Numbered from the stretch's first letter, positions 9,544-18,250 are shown. The stretch: 64,000 bases of DNA from Archaeoglobus sulfaticallidus PM70-1 (GCF_000385565.1 NC_021169.1:310001-374000), one strand, 5' to 3'. Made by a program: numbers and translations. The notes: generated from the sequence alone by a model not told the origin.

Positions 9544-10499
9544 AGCAACCACCCCATTACTACCAAGAATATAGCCAGTGAGGCAAACCACCCGCCATAA
9601 GCAGCAATCAGAGGGCTGAGATGAACTCTCTGGATGTCTCTTATGTTAACTGAGAGACCAATAGATGCCAGCGTAATTGAAAAAGCTATTGTAGAGAGTG
9701 GCTCTATCACCCTTACAATTTCAGGTGTTAATACGAAACTGGATAGAAATGCTACAATGAGGAACGCCACAACATACCATGGAACGTAAAATCTGTTCTC
9801 CGCATAGATGAAAGAAATCAAAAGAGTGGCTACAGAAATCAGTGCAATGCGTATACCCTTAACGGCCAGACCCTCCTGCATAACATAATTTCCAAACGGT
9901 AATGATGCTATTTCTACAAGGCTGGTCTGATGAAGGGTGGCTCCGCTTAAAATTGCATAGCATTCCGGAGACAGTCCCAAGTGGTAACCCAGAAACGGAT
10001 AGAGTATGGCCCCAGTTAGTCCAACCACAGTTATCACGATAATCGCCGCAGAAAATTCCTCTTTCCTTGGCTTAACAATTGAAGAGACTATCGTTATGGC
10101 AGATACACCACATATGGCTGTGCCACATGCCAGCAACAACGAGAGTTTTTCACTTACTCTGAACGTTTTTGCAAAGAGAAAAACTGCAGTACCCATGAGC
10201 AAGGTTGAAAAAATTGTCAAGACTATGACCTGGGTCGGAAAATCGCTTGGATATGGGATTTTGATTTTTGCACCATACAGCACGATTCCAAGTGGGAGTG
10301 TTACAGCGAGAGATTCTTCTGCGAGATACCTTATTTTTGAACTATTCAGGAAACTTCCAATAGTTATCCCAAATATCAGAGCCAGAAAAAGCGCATCCAG
10401 AGCAGGATAGAAACTACTCACGAAATAAGACACAATCCCGGGAATCGTAATCATCATTGCGCCAAACATTTTACATTCTGAAAGCTTTTTTCCAACCAT
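9540..10499 (-). CDS. UPF0324 family putative sulfate exporter
   Basis: The 319-residue membrane protein of the YeiH/UPF0324 family has about nine to ten predicted helices. Family motifs include SLAVTLPLGIVLYGAKI, LLLACGTAICGVSAITIVSS and SITLASIGLSVNIRDI. Length is normal for the family, unlike the 488-residue paralogue at 5763-7229. Its stop codon overlaps the start of the PAS/winged-helix regulator, so transporter and regulator should be made together. Both paralogues plus a TauE/SafE protein elsewhere in the window suggest heavy traffic of sulfur oxyanions. Substrate is inferred from family naming. Confidence 0.88.
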   Translation of the reverse strand: MVGKKLSECKMFGAMMITIPGIVSYFVSSFYPALDALFLALIFGITIGSFLNSSKIRYLAEESLAVTLPLGIVLYGAKIKIPYPSDFPTQVIVLTIFSTLLMGTAVFLFAKTFRVSEKLSLLLACGTAICGVSAITIVSSIVKPRKEEFSAAIIVITVVGLTGAILYPFLGYHLGLSPECYAILSGATLHQTSLVEIASLPFGNYVMQEGLAVKGIRIALISVATLLISFIYAENRFYVPWYVVAFLIVAFLSSFVLTPEIVRVIEPLSTIAFSITLASIGLSVNIRDIQRVHLSPLIAAYGGWFASLAIFLVVMGWLL

Positions 10500-10867
10500 C
10501 AGACATCCTCCAGCAGTTTATATGCCAGCTATCTTAAACCAAACCTGCCCTTTTTCGATTTCTAAATAAAAATTGCGGTGCGAGAGGTGCAAGTTAATAT
10601 GCGGGCAATCCACAAGTTGAAACATAGATACCTTAATAAAGTAGAGAAGTACGAACAACACGAGTGTTGTAGTCAGAACGCTGGGGTAAATGAATATCAA
10701 GAGTCCAAGGCGTTATCAGGAAACCTATACCTGAGTACAATGTTGAGTACAGGTCTCACCAACAAGAGAGCTAAGGCTGAGAGTATCTCCCCCACGATAT
10801 CCCTATAATTTTATCTTTTCTCTGCTCGCAAGATCGCTCGCAAGGGATCTTGCGATCGAGGGGTGAT
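10500..10867. other. Gene-free stretch with hairpin at a stop codon
   Basis: I see no convincing gene here. Near the right edge, GCAAGATC (10828-10835) and GATCTTGC (10846-10853) form an inverted repeat. It is followed by GAGGGGTGATTCAC, which runs into the stop codon of the next minus-strand gene. The structure could terminate transcription of the 10868-11200 gene, or be the worn end of an IS605-type element, whose ends often read like the reverse complement GTGAATCACCCC. A plus-strand opening of 76 codons at 10578-10808 has no recognisable content. Confidence 0.4.
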
Positions 10868-11200
10868 TCACTCTATTCTTTCTATTGCATCCTCGATGAA
10901 CTCAACGATCCTCTTAACAACCTCCCCGTCGATGTCTTCTGGCTGCTTTCCAACTGACTCCATTACATCCTTCCTCTTATTGTTTAGTTGGGTAACAACA
11001 AAAACCTTGAGCAGATCGAGATTTTTCTTCGCATCAACCTCAGCAATTTCGTTTTTTCTGTATTTCTCATAAACATTCTTTACATCATCGATAAACATCT
11101 TTTCAATTTTTGCCTCGCTAATTAGCTGATCTGCCATCTTCTGATCCTTATTTACCAAAAATTCCCTCAGCCTATCGAGATAAGAGTTTATGTACTCCAT
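10868..11200 (-). CDS. Small alpha-helical conserved-type protein, unknown function
   Basis: A charged, strongly helical protein of about 110 residues (MEYINSYLDRLREFLVNKDQ... to DAIERIE). It has heptad-like leucine/isoleucine spacing that suggests a small helical bundle or coiled coil. No catalytic or metal-binding motif is visible. The second ATG (11200) is preferred, though an ATG at 11206 is also possible. It is separated by 50 bases from the ABC transporter genes upstream and could be the last gene of that transcript. I do not recognise the family. Confidence 0.65.
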   Translation of the reverse strand: MEYINSYLDRLREFLVNKDQKMADQLISEAKIEKMFIDDVKNVYEKYRKNEIAEVDAKKNLDLLKVFVVTQLNNKRKDVMESVGKQPEDIDGEVVKRIVEFIEDAIERIE

Positions 11201-11251
11201 GAACAAGCTTCACCGTTCGTATTTAAAGAGTTTTTTATCTTTAATTTATCT

Positions 11252-11956
11252 TTAAGCTATCAAAAGACGCATTAGCTCCTTTCGGTATTCGTTGAATCTC
11301 TGATCCGTCCTGTTTCTTGGCCTCTTTAGGTCTATGAAAACCTCTCCAGCAACTCTGGATGGTTTTCGCGATAGAACTACAACCTTATCTGCAAGAAATA
11401 CCGCCTCCTCTATCGAGTGTGTCACAAAAAGGATTGTAACCCTGTTCTCCATCCATATCCTCAGCAACTCCATTTGCATCTTAGCCCTCGTTAACTCATC
11501 CAGTGACGCAAACGGCTCATCCATCAGCAGTATTTCAGGATTGATAACTAAAGCTCTGGCAATCCCGATCCTCTGCCTCATCCCTCCAGACAAATGCTTG
11601 GGGTAGTAGCTCTCGTATCCTTTAAGACCAACCATCTCAAGAGCCTTCAAAGCCCTTTCTGCATCTTCAATTCCTCTGAGTTCTAGCGGGAAGGTCACAT
11701 TTTCAAGTGCTGTCCTCCATGGAATTAGCCGGTCATCCTGGAAGACAAAGCCTATCTTCTCCCTGTCTATTTCTCTCCCCCTATACTTAATCGTCCCCTC
11801 AAAGCTCTCAAGCCCGGCTATTATTCTCAAAAGGGTTGTCTTACCGCAACCGCTCTCGCCCAGTATGCAGACGAATGAGCCTTCTTCAGCTTTGAATCTT
11901 ATCCTATCAATTACCTTCTTTCCGTTGAAGCTCTTGCTGACATCCACCTCGAGCAC
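11252..11956 (-). CDS. ABC transporter ATP-binding protein, nitrate/sulfonate/taurine type
   Basis: An ATPase of about 234 residues with Walker [13 protein letters not shown]-loop FVFQDDRLIPWRT, signature LSGGMRQRIGIARAL, Walker B ILLMDEPFASLD and switch histidine in FVTHSIEEA. The RLIPWRT variant after the Q-loop is typical of the SsuB/TauB/NrtD class. GTG at 11956 is the better start because GGAGGT lies seven bases upstream and the product begins MLEVDVSKSF; an upstream GTG at 11971 would overlap the permease stop. It energises uptake with the permease and binding protein encoded just upstream. The exact substrate is not determinable. Confidence 0.92.
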   Translation of the reverse strand: MLEVDVSKSFNGKKVIDRIRFKAEEGSFVCILGESGCGKTTLLRIIAGLESFEGTIKYRGREIDREKIGFVFQDDRLIPWRTALENVTFPLELRGIEDAERALKALEMVGLKGYESYYPKHLSGGMRQRIGIARALVINPEILLMDEPFASLDELTRAKMQMELLRIWMENRVTILFVTHSIEEAVFLADKVVVLSRKPSRVAGEVFIDLKRPRNRTDQRFNEYRKELMRLLIA

Positions 11957-11961
11957 CGGAA

Positions 11962-12750
11962 CTACCTCCACCTCAGAAGCTTACTCTCAACCCTAACAAC
12001 CAGAGTGCTCATGAGATATCCAATTATACCTATTGCGAGCATTCCGCTCAGTATCTCCTCAGTCCTCCCGCCTACCTCGTACATTACCATGATGAAATAT
12101 CCAAGCCCCGAACCTGAGGTTGCGAGCATCTCGGCAGCGACTATCGTCATCCATCCAACTCCCAGACCGATTCTTATCCCGGAGAGCATTCCGGGAATTG
12201 AGGAAGGTATTACTATCTTCTTCAGAATCTCAGAATCGCTGGCGTTGAAGGCTTTTGCCATCTCAATTAGGTTTCTGTCGGTGGATCTTGCAAATTCCCT
12301 TACAGATAGCAGGCATGGGAAGAAAGCTCCAACGAACACGATGAAAATCTGTGCCGTCTGAACAGGGTTTGAGAAAGATGCAAATAATATGTAGCTCAGA
12401 GGTATCCATGCGAGGGGTGGTATCGGCCTGAATATTTCCGTGAATGTTGAAAGAAACTCATCAATGCCACGGTTCCATCCCATGACTATTCCAAGAGGTA
12501 TGGCGATCATGAAGGCTATCGAGCTTCCTGCGATGACCCTCATGAGGCTGAAGGCTGAATGCTCGATCAGGTTTTTGCCCAGTACCGGCTCTGGATATAT
12601 CAGCAGAAAGATGAACTTTTTGAGAACTGAATGAGGGTAGGGAACCATCACTCCAGCTATCACTATGAGATACCAGAGGAATATGAAAGTTAGAAATGCC
12701 GCAATCCTGTTTCTCATATCACTCCATATCATCCATTTATAATTCATCAT
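11962..12750 (-). CDS. ABC transporter permease, nitrate/sulfonate/taurine type
   Basis: A membrane protein of about 262 residues with roughly six helices and the BPD_transp_1 fold of SsuC/TauC/NrtB permeases. GIVMGWNRGIDEFLSTFTEIFRPIPPLAWIPL is the family hallmark region (given in part), and the EAA loop appears as EMAKAFNASDSEILKKIVIPSSIPGMLSGIRIGLGVGW (given in part). It starts at ATG 12750, directly after the binding-protein stop codon, and ends five bases before the preferred ATPase start. The operon order is therefore binding protein, permease, ATPase, all on the minus strand. Confidence 0.92.
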   Translation of the reverse strand: MMNYKWMIWSDMRNRIAAFLTFIFLWYLIVIAGVMVPYPHSVLKKFIFLLIYPEPVLGKNLIEHSAFSLMRVIAGSSIAFMIAIPLGIVMGWNRGIDEFLSTFTEIFRPIPPLAWIPLSYILFASFSNPVQTAQIFIVFVGAFFPCLLSVREFARSTDRNLIEMAKAFNASDSEILKKIVIPSSIPGMLSGIRIGLGVGWMTIVAAEMLATSGSGLGYFIMVMYEVGGRTEEILSGMLAIGIIGYLMSTLVVRVESKLLRWR

Positions 12751-13728
12751 TCACTTCGATACAACTTTCAGACCATGCTCCTCAGCCACGATCCTCAGCA
12801 GAAAGTCCTGAACTGTCCCATAACCTGGAATCGCTATCTTCCTCCCCTTCAGATCCTCTACCGAGTTTATGTAGTCCTGAACGACTATTGCACTACCCTC
12901 ATTGTTCGCTCCTGCTACTATCCTTATTTTCGTGTTATCATTTATTCTCTTCAGGGTTGCCGGGGCTCCGCCAAGATATGCAACATCGATCTCGTTAACC
13001 CTGAACGCATCCATGACAGCTACTCCATTTTTGTACTGCTTAAGCTCATATCTCAACCCGGTCTGATCGAGATAACCCTCCTTTACGGCTATGTAAAGGG
13101 CAAGCTGATGCAGATCAGCTGTAAGATATCCAATTCTGATGTGTTCACTGGTTCTGGGAGTCTGATTCATCTCAACCATCTTCATCGCTTCCTCATAGAC
13201 ATCTTTCCTGAGAAAGTTCGAGAAGAATTCATCTTCATTCTCAAACCCGATTGTGTTAACATCCCTGACAAGTCCCTTATCCCTCAAAAACTTGAAGTAC
13301 TTCCTGAACGCTTTCTCATCAGGATATGTTGTAAATTTGATGTTCTTCAAGGCATTCTCCACAACGTCCCTTTCAAGCCCGGTAAACTCGGATGCGTATT
13401 CTACGACTTTCTCTCTGTTTTCAGGGTTTTTTATGAAGCTGGTAGCCTTGATGTGGGCCCATACAACAGCATTCAAAGCTGACTCGTTTATATCTCCGCT
13501 AGCCACAACACAGCAGGGGTGGTTACTCCATATCTCATGTGATGTCAGCAATACCTTCCCATATTTTGCACCTTTTGAAACGAAAGGTTCCCATGCAACA
13601 TAACCATCTATCTGCTTCAGCTTGAACTGCTCAACCATATCCGGAGGAGAGAGTCTGACAACATAGATCGCATTCTGCGTGCATCCGATGAATAGCAGAG
13701 CGATAAACAGTACAGCGATCTTTTTCAT
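12751..13728 (-). CDS. ABC substrate-binding lipoprotein, circularly permuted (nitrate/sulfonate type)
   Basis: About 325 residues starting MKKIAVLFIALLFIGC, a lipoprotein signal with a cysteine lipobox. Right after it comes VVRLSPPDMVEQFKLKQIDG, then YVAWEPFVSKG and IWSNHPCCVV, which in SsuA/NrtA/TauA-like proteins form the second half. The family's first half comes last: IRIGYLTADLHQLALYIAVKEG, KNGVAVMDAF, VAYLGGAPATLK and LKGRKIAIPGYGTVQDFLLR, ending EEHGLKVVSK. The C-terminal end would join naturally to the sequence after the signal peptide, so the fold looks complete but circularly permuted. The downstream permease and ATPase are intact. An upstream in-frame ATG at 13800 would bury the signal peptide and is rejected. 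Confidence 0.88.
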   Translation of the reverse strand: MKKIAVLFIALLFIGCTQNAIYVVRLSPPDMVEQFKLKQIDGYVAWEPFVSKGAKYGKVLLTSHEIWSNHPCCVVASGDINESALNAVVWAHIKATSFIKNPENREKVVEYASEFTGLERDVVENALKNIKFTTYPDEKAFRKYFKFLRDKGLVRDVNTIGFENEDEFFSNFLRKDVYEEAMKMVEMNQTPRTSEHIRIGYLTADLHQLALYIAVKEGYLDQTGLRYELKQYKNGVAVMDAFRVNEIDVAYLGGAPATLKRINDNTKIRIVAGANNEGSAIVVQDYINSVEDLKGRKIAIPGYGTVQDFLLRIVAEEHGLKVVSK

Positions 13729-13794
13729 GTGTGATGCTCTTGAAAAATGTTGAAAAACCTTTCTATTAATCTTTCCACAAAGACAAAAATTTAG

Positions 13795-13837
13795 ATACAT
13801 CTGGAAAAATTTATGTTCTTAAAAATACATCTAGAAA
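13795..13837. promoter_or_regulatory. 13-bp direct repeats between divergent genes (putative operator)
   Basis: ATACATCTGGAAA (13795-13807) and ATACATCTAGAAA (13825-13837) differ at one base and are 30 bases apart, about three helical turns. They sit in the short gap between the permuted binding protein and the divergently transcribed HTH regulator, with the second copy ending just before the regulator's ATG at 13840. This arrangement is typical of an operator for an autoregulated local repressor. Binding is inferred. Confidence 0.5.
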
Positions 13838-13839
13838 GT

Positions 13840-14319
13840 ATGATTGATAAACTTGTAAACGCACTCATTAAGGGAGATGAAGCGTTCAGCAGAGAGCTTG
13901 AAAGAGTCATACACGAATCGGGAATGGATCTGAAGCACTTTTCAGAGATCTGCGGTGTTCCATATCCAACGCTGTACAAGATAGTCAGAGGAGAGAGAAA
14001 ACCCACAGCAACCACACTCCGAAAGATACTCAGAGCTTTCAAGAGGGATGAAGAGTTCATAGCGATAATAGCAACCAGATACATCCTCGAGGAGAGCAGT
14101 CTAGCAAAAAAATTTCCGAATGTCAGGACTTACTCTGCCAACAACTTCGAAGAGGCAATAGTCAATGCAGTCAGGGCCGAAAAGGAGGGTGCAAGGGCGA
14201 TAATAGTCGCTCCTATACTTAGCTCAACAATTGAAAAAATTGTGGATGTTCCCGTGTTCACGATGAGGCCAAAATATAGCTTGATAAAGGCTGTTGAGGA
14301 TGCGATGAAAAGGATTTAG
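13840..14319 (+). CDS. XRE-type HTH transcriptional regulator with archaeal C-terminal domain
   Basis: About 159 residues. The N-terminal helix-turn-helix is FSEICGVPYPTLYKIVRGERKPTATTLRKI (given in part), a Cro/C1-like fold with a long lead-in helix. The C-terminal half (about 85-155; EAIVNAVRAEKEGARAIIVA) resembles an alpha/beta sensory domain. It is divergently transcribed from the nitrate/sulfonate-type ABC operon and shares an intergenic region with two 13-bp repeats, so it probably controls that operon and itself. ATG at 13840 is chosen; an in-frame ATG at 13813 would add ten residues that overlap the repeat and probable promoter. Confidence 0.85.
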   Translation: MIDKLVNALIKGDEAFSRELERVIHESGMDLKHFSEICGVPYPTLYKIVRGERKPTATTLRKILRAFKRDEEFIAIIATRYILEESSLAKKFPNVRTYSANNFEEAIVNAVRAEKEGARAIIVAPILSSTIEKIVDVPVFTMRPKYSLIKAVEDAMKRI

Positions 14320-15594
14320 ACATTAATTAGATCTCTATTAGCTATACAGCTAAGATTATATTTATCTCCCGCATATAGGTATGAGCAGTCCGGAGATGCT
14401 TACATTGCAACTTCATTGCTATTAAACACAGCGTAAATCTATTTCCGTAATACTCAATTCGGCTTTAGAGTACAATAACTTTCTCCTTTTGTGCTTTTTA
14501 ACTGACGAGCATTTTCCCCGATACACCCAGTAAATAGAGTACATTCTACTACTCTCTAAAATGGAAAGATTAAGTTATAAAACACCAAATATGGTAGATA
14601 CAGAAAGAGCTGAACAATTTTGAGGTAGTGGAGAAGTTGATTGTTCATGTGAAAGGAAGCTTCCAACCATACACTAATACTCCTGCTCTGGCATTTTCCT
14701 CAGTATTTCTCATATGTGTTTCGAGTTCTATGAATTATTCCACGAAAAGGACATATAACTACTTTTCGGGTAATTGTTCAACGAAAACGGAGTTACTGCA
14801 AAACTGAGACATTTTTCTCCAATCTTTTACAAAACCTGGTCAAAGAAACTCTCTCATACACTTTTTCAATCCTAGGAAAGTATTATTGACAACAATGTAA
14901 AATTAAGTTGTCAGAAGTGTTATATAGTGTGCCATCCTGTTAGAGGCCTTGAGTAACTGACGGAATTTACTTGAGGAATAACTGAGGGTGGATTAGCCAT
15001 CCATTGTCAAAACCGTATTGACGACGCCTCTCACCTGGCTGTTTTTCAATTAGAGGTTTGAGGAGGACTGAGAGTAAAAAAGAACCTGAGGTTCGTTGAT
15101 TCAATTTCTATATCCACTTTTCCAACCTTTATATGCTCCTTTTATCACAAATTTTCTTTAAATAGTCATCCGGTTGGATTTTTCAATAGAAAGGAATTGA
15201 CAAAGTGAGACGAGTTGCCAAAAAGAGTTGTTGCAAAAATAAGCCGAAGCATGAAATGAAGCAGTTATAGAGCAGCCCAATGAGCGAGCTTCGGAGGCTT
15301 CAGTGAAAAAACCCCGTAAGAGGTGATGTTGGTGTTGAAGATTGGAAGATTTTGGTTTGTTAGTGTTTGTCTTAGCGCATCGGTTTGAGCGTCTCAGTTA
15401 ATGTTCTGGATAACGTATGCGAGGATAAGTACCTGAAGTCAAAAAAAACTGTGGTTTTAAATTTTGGTGATGTAACAACGTGGTGTAACAGCAAATTTTT
15501 AAAGTTTTAATCCTCTGCACCAGCCAACTCGAAACGGCGACACCAACAAACAGACCCCACAAGCTTTAAGTAAAATCCAGATCTAATACCAATC
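14320..15594. other. Decayed 1.27-kb region without intact genes
   Basis: No frame of convincing coding character is present on either strand. Short runs such as NNFEVVEKLIVHVKGSFQPY (near 14610-14670) read like gene debris broken by stops and frame changes, but I cannot name the parent. The segment 15057-15097 carries the same sequence ending as the small gene at 33397-33697 (GAGGAGGACTGAGAGT ... CCTGAGGTTCGTTGA), indicating a relic of a paralogue. The MEMO gene promoter probably lies in the last 60 bases. Confidence 0.5.
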
Positions 15595-16380
15595 ATGAGG
15601 AGGAGTGTTGTAGCGGGGCTTTTTTACCCCTCAGATTCTGAATCCCTGAAAGCTCAGATTGCGGAATACACATCAAAAAATCCTGATGATTCCGTCATTG
15701 CATGTGTTTCACCTCATGCGGGTTATATGTACTCGGGAAGGGTAGCTGGAAGGGTTCATTCCCTTCTGCCCGATGTTGAAACATATGTGATTATCGGCCC
15801 GAACCATACAGGGTATGGATCCCCCATCGCTGTATCGGTCGATGAGTGGGAGACCCCTCTCGGTGTTGTTGAGGTTGATGTGGAGTTCGTAAAAGCGATG
15901 CCCCACAGAATCATAGACATCGATGAGATAGCCCACAGAGAGGAACACTCCATTGAAGTTCAGGTTCCGTTTCTGCAGTATCTGCATAAGGACTTCAAGA
16001 TAGTTCCAATATGTGTGGGAATGCAGGACGATGAGACTGCATACGAGATCGCTCAGGAGATAATAGCTGCGAAGGAGAAACTTGGAAGAGAGGTGGTTGT
16101 GATAGCCTCAAGCGATATGCACCACTATCTGCCAGATGAGAGGTGCAGACGACTTGATGAAGAGGTTATAAAAGCTATAGAGGAAATGGATGTGAGAAAG
16201 TATTTCTCGACAATATGCCGGCTTCAGGCAAGCGTTTGTGGATATGGTGTTATAGCCGTTGCAATGAACTTTGCGAGGCATTACAATGCCAAGGCTAATT
16301 TGGTGGCGTATGCCACGAGCGGTGAGGTGGCAAACAGGTCTAATGTCGTTGGCTATGCCGGGATAGTTTTTAATGTCTAA
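15595..16380 (+). CDS. MEMO1 family protein (AmmeMemoRadiSam system protein B)
   Basis: The 261-residue protein has the full set of MEMO/aromatic-ring dioxygenase-like motifs: RSVVAGLFYPSD at the N-terminus, SPHAGYMYSGRVAG, IIGPNHTGYG, EEHSIEVQVPFLQ, and VVIASSDMHHYLP. Archaeal MEMO proteins are often encoded near AmmeMemoRadiSam radical SAM and AMMECR1 genes; none of those is seen intact next to it here. The histidines HAGY, NHT and DMHHY would form a metal-like site as in class III extradiol dioxygenases, although the family's activity is uncertain. Confidence 0.93.
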   Translation: MRRSVVAGLFYPSDSESLKAQIAEYTSKNPDDSVIACVSPHAGYMYSGRVAGRVHSLLPDVETYVIIGPNHTGYGSPIAVSVDEWETPLGVVEVDVEFVKAMPHRIIDIDEIAHREEHSIEVQVPFLQYLHKDFKIVPICVGMQDDETAYEIAQEIIAAKEKLGREVVVIASSDMHHYLPDERCRRLDEEVIKAIEEMDVRKYFSTICRLQASVCGYGVIAVAMNFARHYNAKANLVAYATSGEVANRSNVVGYAGIVFNV

Positions 16381-16506
16381 TTCACATCGACAGGATACCG
16401 GCTTTAATTTTTCCCCTCAGAGATTACATAAAAGCCTCATTTAACTGAGTCAATCCTAACCCATACATTTCCAAACTTTTAAAAATTCCCCCGCAGAGAG
16501 GAGGAC

Positions 16507-17469
16507 ATGGATAAGTTCCTGGGAATCGACATCGGAGGAGCAAATCTGAAATATTCCGATCCAGAAGGAAATGGAGAGGTTATATACTTCCCTATGTGGA
16601 AAAAACATGCTGAACTGAAGAAGAAACTCATTGAGATTAAGGGGTTCACAAGTCCTGATGCTGCCGGAGTTGTGATCACTGCGGAACTGTCTGATGCCTT
16701 CAGATCGAAGGCTGAAGGAATTGAGATAATTTCCGGCATTTGCAGAGATGTCTTCGATGAAGTTTACTTTCTGGATGTTAACGGCAACTTGAAAAAGGAA
16801 ATAGACGATCCTGAGCTGTTCTCTGCAAGCAACTGGGTTGCCTCAACCCTATTTTTAAAGAAAACCTATGATAACTTCCTTTTTGTCGATATTGGCTCAA
16901 CAACCACCGATTTGATCCCTGCTAAGGAAGAAATCCTCGCAAACAGGACAGACTTTCTCAGGATGAAAGAGTTTGAGCTGATATACTTTGGAGTGTTGAG
17001 GACTCCGGTATCGTTTATAATGCCCTTTTACTCAGGCTTCAGAGTTTCTTCCGAGTTCTTCTCTATAACTGCAGACATATTCCTCGTCTGCGGTGACATA
17101 AAAGAAAAGGATTACACGGTTGAGACTCCAGACGGGAGAGGAAAGAGCTTGCATGAATGCATGCAGAGGATTTCGAGGGTTTTCTGTGCAGATTTGGATG
17201 AGGTAGGCAAGGACTTTATCAGGAATTTTGCAGCTTCATGCAGGGAAAAAATGATCTCTGAGGTGAAGGAGGCTATTGAAAGACATGTGAGCAGATACAG
17301 CCTTGACAGGATCATAGCGTGTGGTATTGGAGAATTTCTGATACGAGAGGCTTTTGAAAGGCTGGATTATGATTTGGAATACATATCACTTAAGGAGAAA
17401 TACGGTGAGAGCTCCGACTTCTTCCCAGCCTTTGCGATGGCAAATCTTGTAAAAGAGATGAGAGAATGA
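16507..17469 (+). CDS. mfnF: MfnF: methanofuran biosynthesis, tyramine-furan coupling enzyme
   Basis: The 320-residue protein of the hydantoinase/ASKHA-like family corresponds to MfnF, which joins gamma-glutamyltyramine with the aminomethylfuran phosphate unit to make the methanofuran core. The N-terminal GIDIGGANLKYSD and the central FVDIGSTTTDLIP are the two phosphate-binding DIG motifs of this ATPase-like fold. A good Shine-Dalgarno (AGGAGG) precedes the ATG at 16507. It overlaps mfnE by four bases, and mfnE acts just before it in the pathway. Archaeoglobales use methanofuran in the archaeal Wood-Ljungdahl route, so presence here fits. Confidence 0.9.
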   Translation: MDKFLGIDIGGANLKYSDPEGNGEVIYFPMWKKHAELKKKLIEIKGFTSPDAAGVVITAELSDAFRSKAEGIEIISGICRDVFDEVYFLDVNGNLKKEIDDPELFSASNWVASTLFLKKTYDNFLFVDIGSTTTDLIPAKEEILANRTDFLRMKEFELIYFGVLRTPVSFIMPFYSGFRVSSEFFSITADIFLVCGDIKEKDYTVETPDGRGKSLHECMQRISRVFCADLDEVGKDFIRNFAASCREKMISEVKEAIERHVSRYSLDRIIACGIGEFLIREAFERLDYDLEYISLKEKYGESSDFFPAFAMANLVKEMRE

Positions 17470-18083
17470 TCGTCGTGAAGCTTGGTGGTAGCGTAAAGAA
17501 CAACTGGAAAACCCTGACAGATACTCTAATTTCAGTGTGGAGAGTTAAGGGAGAAAGCATCCTGATCATAACGGGTGGAGGGGAACTGGCAGATATTGTG
17601 AGGAAAATGAATGTTGATGACGAGAACTCTCACTGGATGGCAATAGCCTGCATGGAGATAAACAGTTACCATCTCCTGTCAATGTCTCCTGAGCTGAAAA
17701 AGATCGCTGTGAAAAGCGTTGACGAGATGAGCTTCGAGGGGGTTGGCGTTCTGCTGCCATACATGCTGATGATCAGCAAAGATCCTTTACCGCATTCATG
17801 GTCCGTAACTTCTGACTCAATAGCAATATGGGTCGCTGGAGAGCTAAATGCTGAAAAGATGATCAAAATCACAGATGTCGATGGGATATACAGGGATGGT
17901 ATTCTGATCAATGAAATAAGGGCTGAAGAGTTAAACTTTAAAACATGTCTGGATGAGTACTCTCCAAAGCTGATAGGGCATTACGGTATCGATGTCTTTA
18001 TCTGCAATGGCAACAAACCTGAGAGGGTAAAAGATTATATATTGAGAGATAAGCCTTTTGGAACACTCATAAAAGGGAGGTAA
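17466..18083 (+). CDS. mfnE: MfnE: aminomethylfuran phosphate kinase
   Basis: The 205-residue member of the amino acid kinase superfamily has the N-terminal VVKLGGSVKNNW, the central ILIITGGGELAD and the nucleotide-binding MIKITDVDGIYRDG. In methanogens MfnE phosphorylates (5-aminomethyl-3-furyl)methyl phosphate to the diphosphate used by MfnF. The ATG overlaps the TGA of mfnF (ATGA), indicating translational coupling. A small zinc-ribbon gene follows six bases after the stop codon, suggesting a longer transcript reaching aEF-1beta. Confidence 0.9.
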   Translation: MIVVKLGGSVKNNWKTLTDTLISVWRVKGESILIITGGGELADIVRKMNVDDENSHWMAIACMEINSYHLLSMSPELKKIAVKSVDEMSFEGVGVLLPYMLMISKDPLPHSWSVTSDSIAIWVAGELNAEKMIKITDVDGIYRDGILINEIRAEELNFKTCLDEYSPKLIGHYGIDVFICNGNKPERVKDYILRDKPFGTLIKGR

Positions 18084-18088
18084 TTGTC

Positions 18089-18250
18089 ATGGAAGTTCAC
18101 AAATGTATATCATGTGGGGAGAACCTGATAGGAATGAACTACGTGAAGTTCCCGTGTCCTAACTGTAATGAGAGTATATATCGCTGTAAGAGGTGTAGAA
18201 AGCTCGCAAATCTGTATAAATGCCCATCATGTGGATTTGTTGGGCCATAA
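18089..18250 (+). CDS. Small zinc-ribbon protein (DUF/HVO_2753-like)
   Basis: A 53-residue protein with four CxxC pairs: CISCGE, CPNCNE, CKRCRK and CPSCGF. Eight cysteines could bind two zinc ions. GGGAGG upstream serves as ribosome site. Archaeal proteins of this class are commonly encoded directly before elongation factor 1-beta, as here (24-base gap), and often end with GFVGP-like sequence. A role in translation or RNA binding is inferred from that linkage; no direct function is known to me. Confidence 0.85.
   Translation: MEVHKCISCGENLIGMNYVKFPCPNCNESIYRCKRCRKLANLYKCPSCGFVGP

Noticed and set aside
10578-10808. Plus-strand 76-codon opening, considered as a TnpB tail
   Set aside because: The sequence does not show TnpB zinc-finger motifs; resemblance was too weak.
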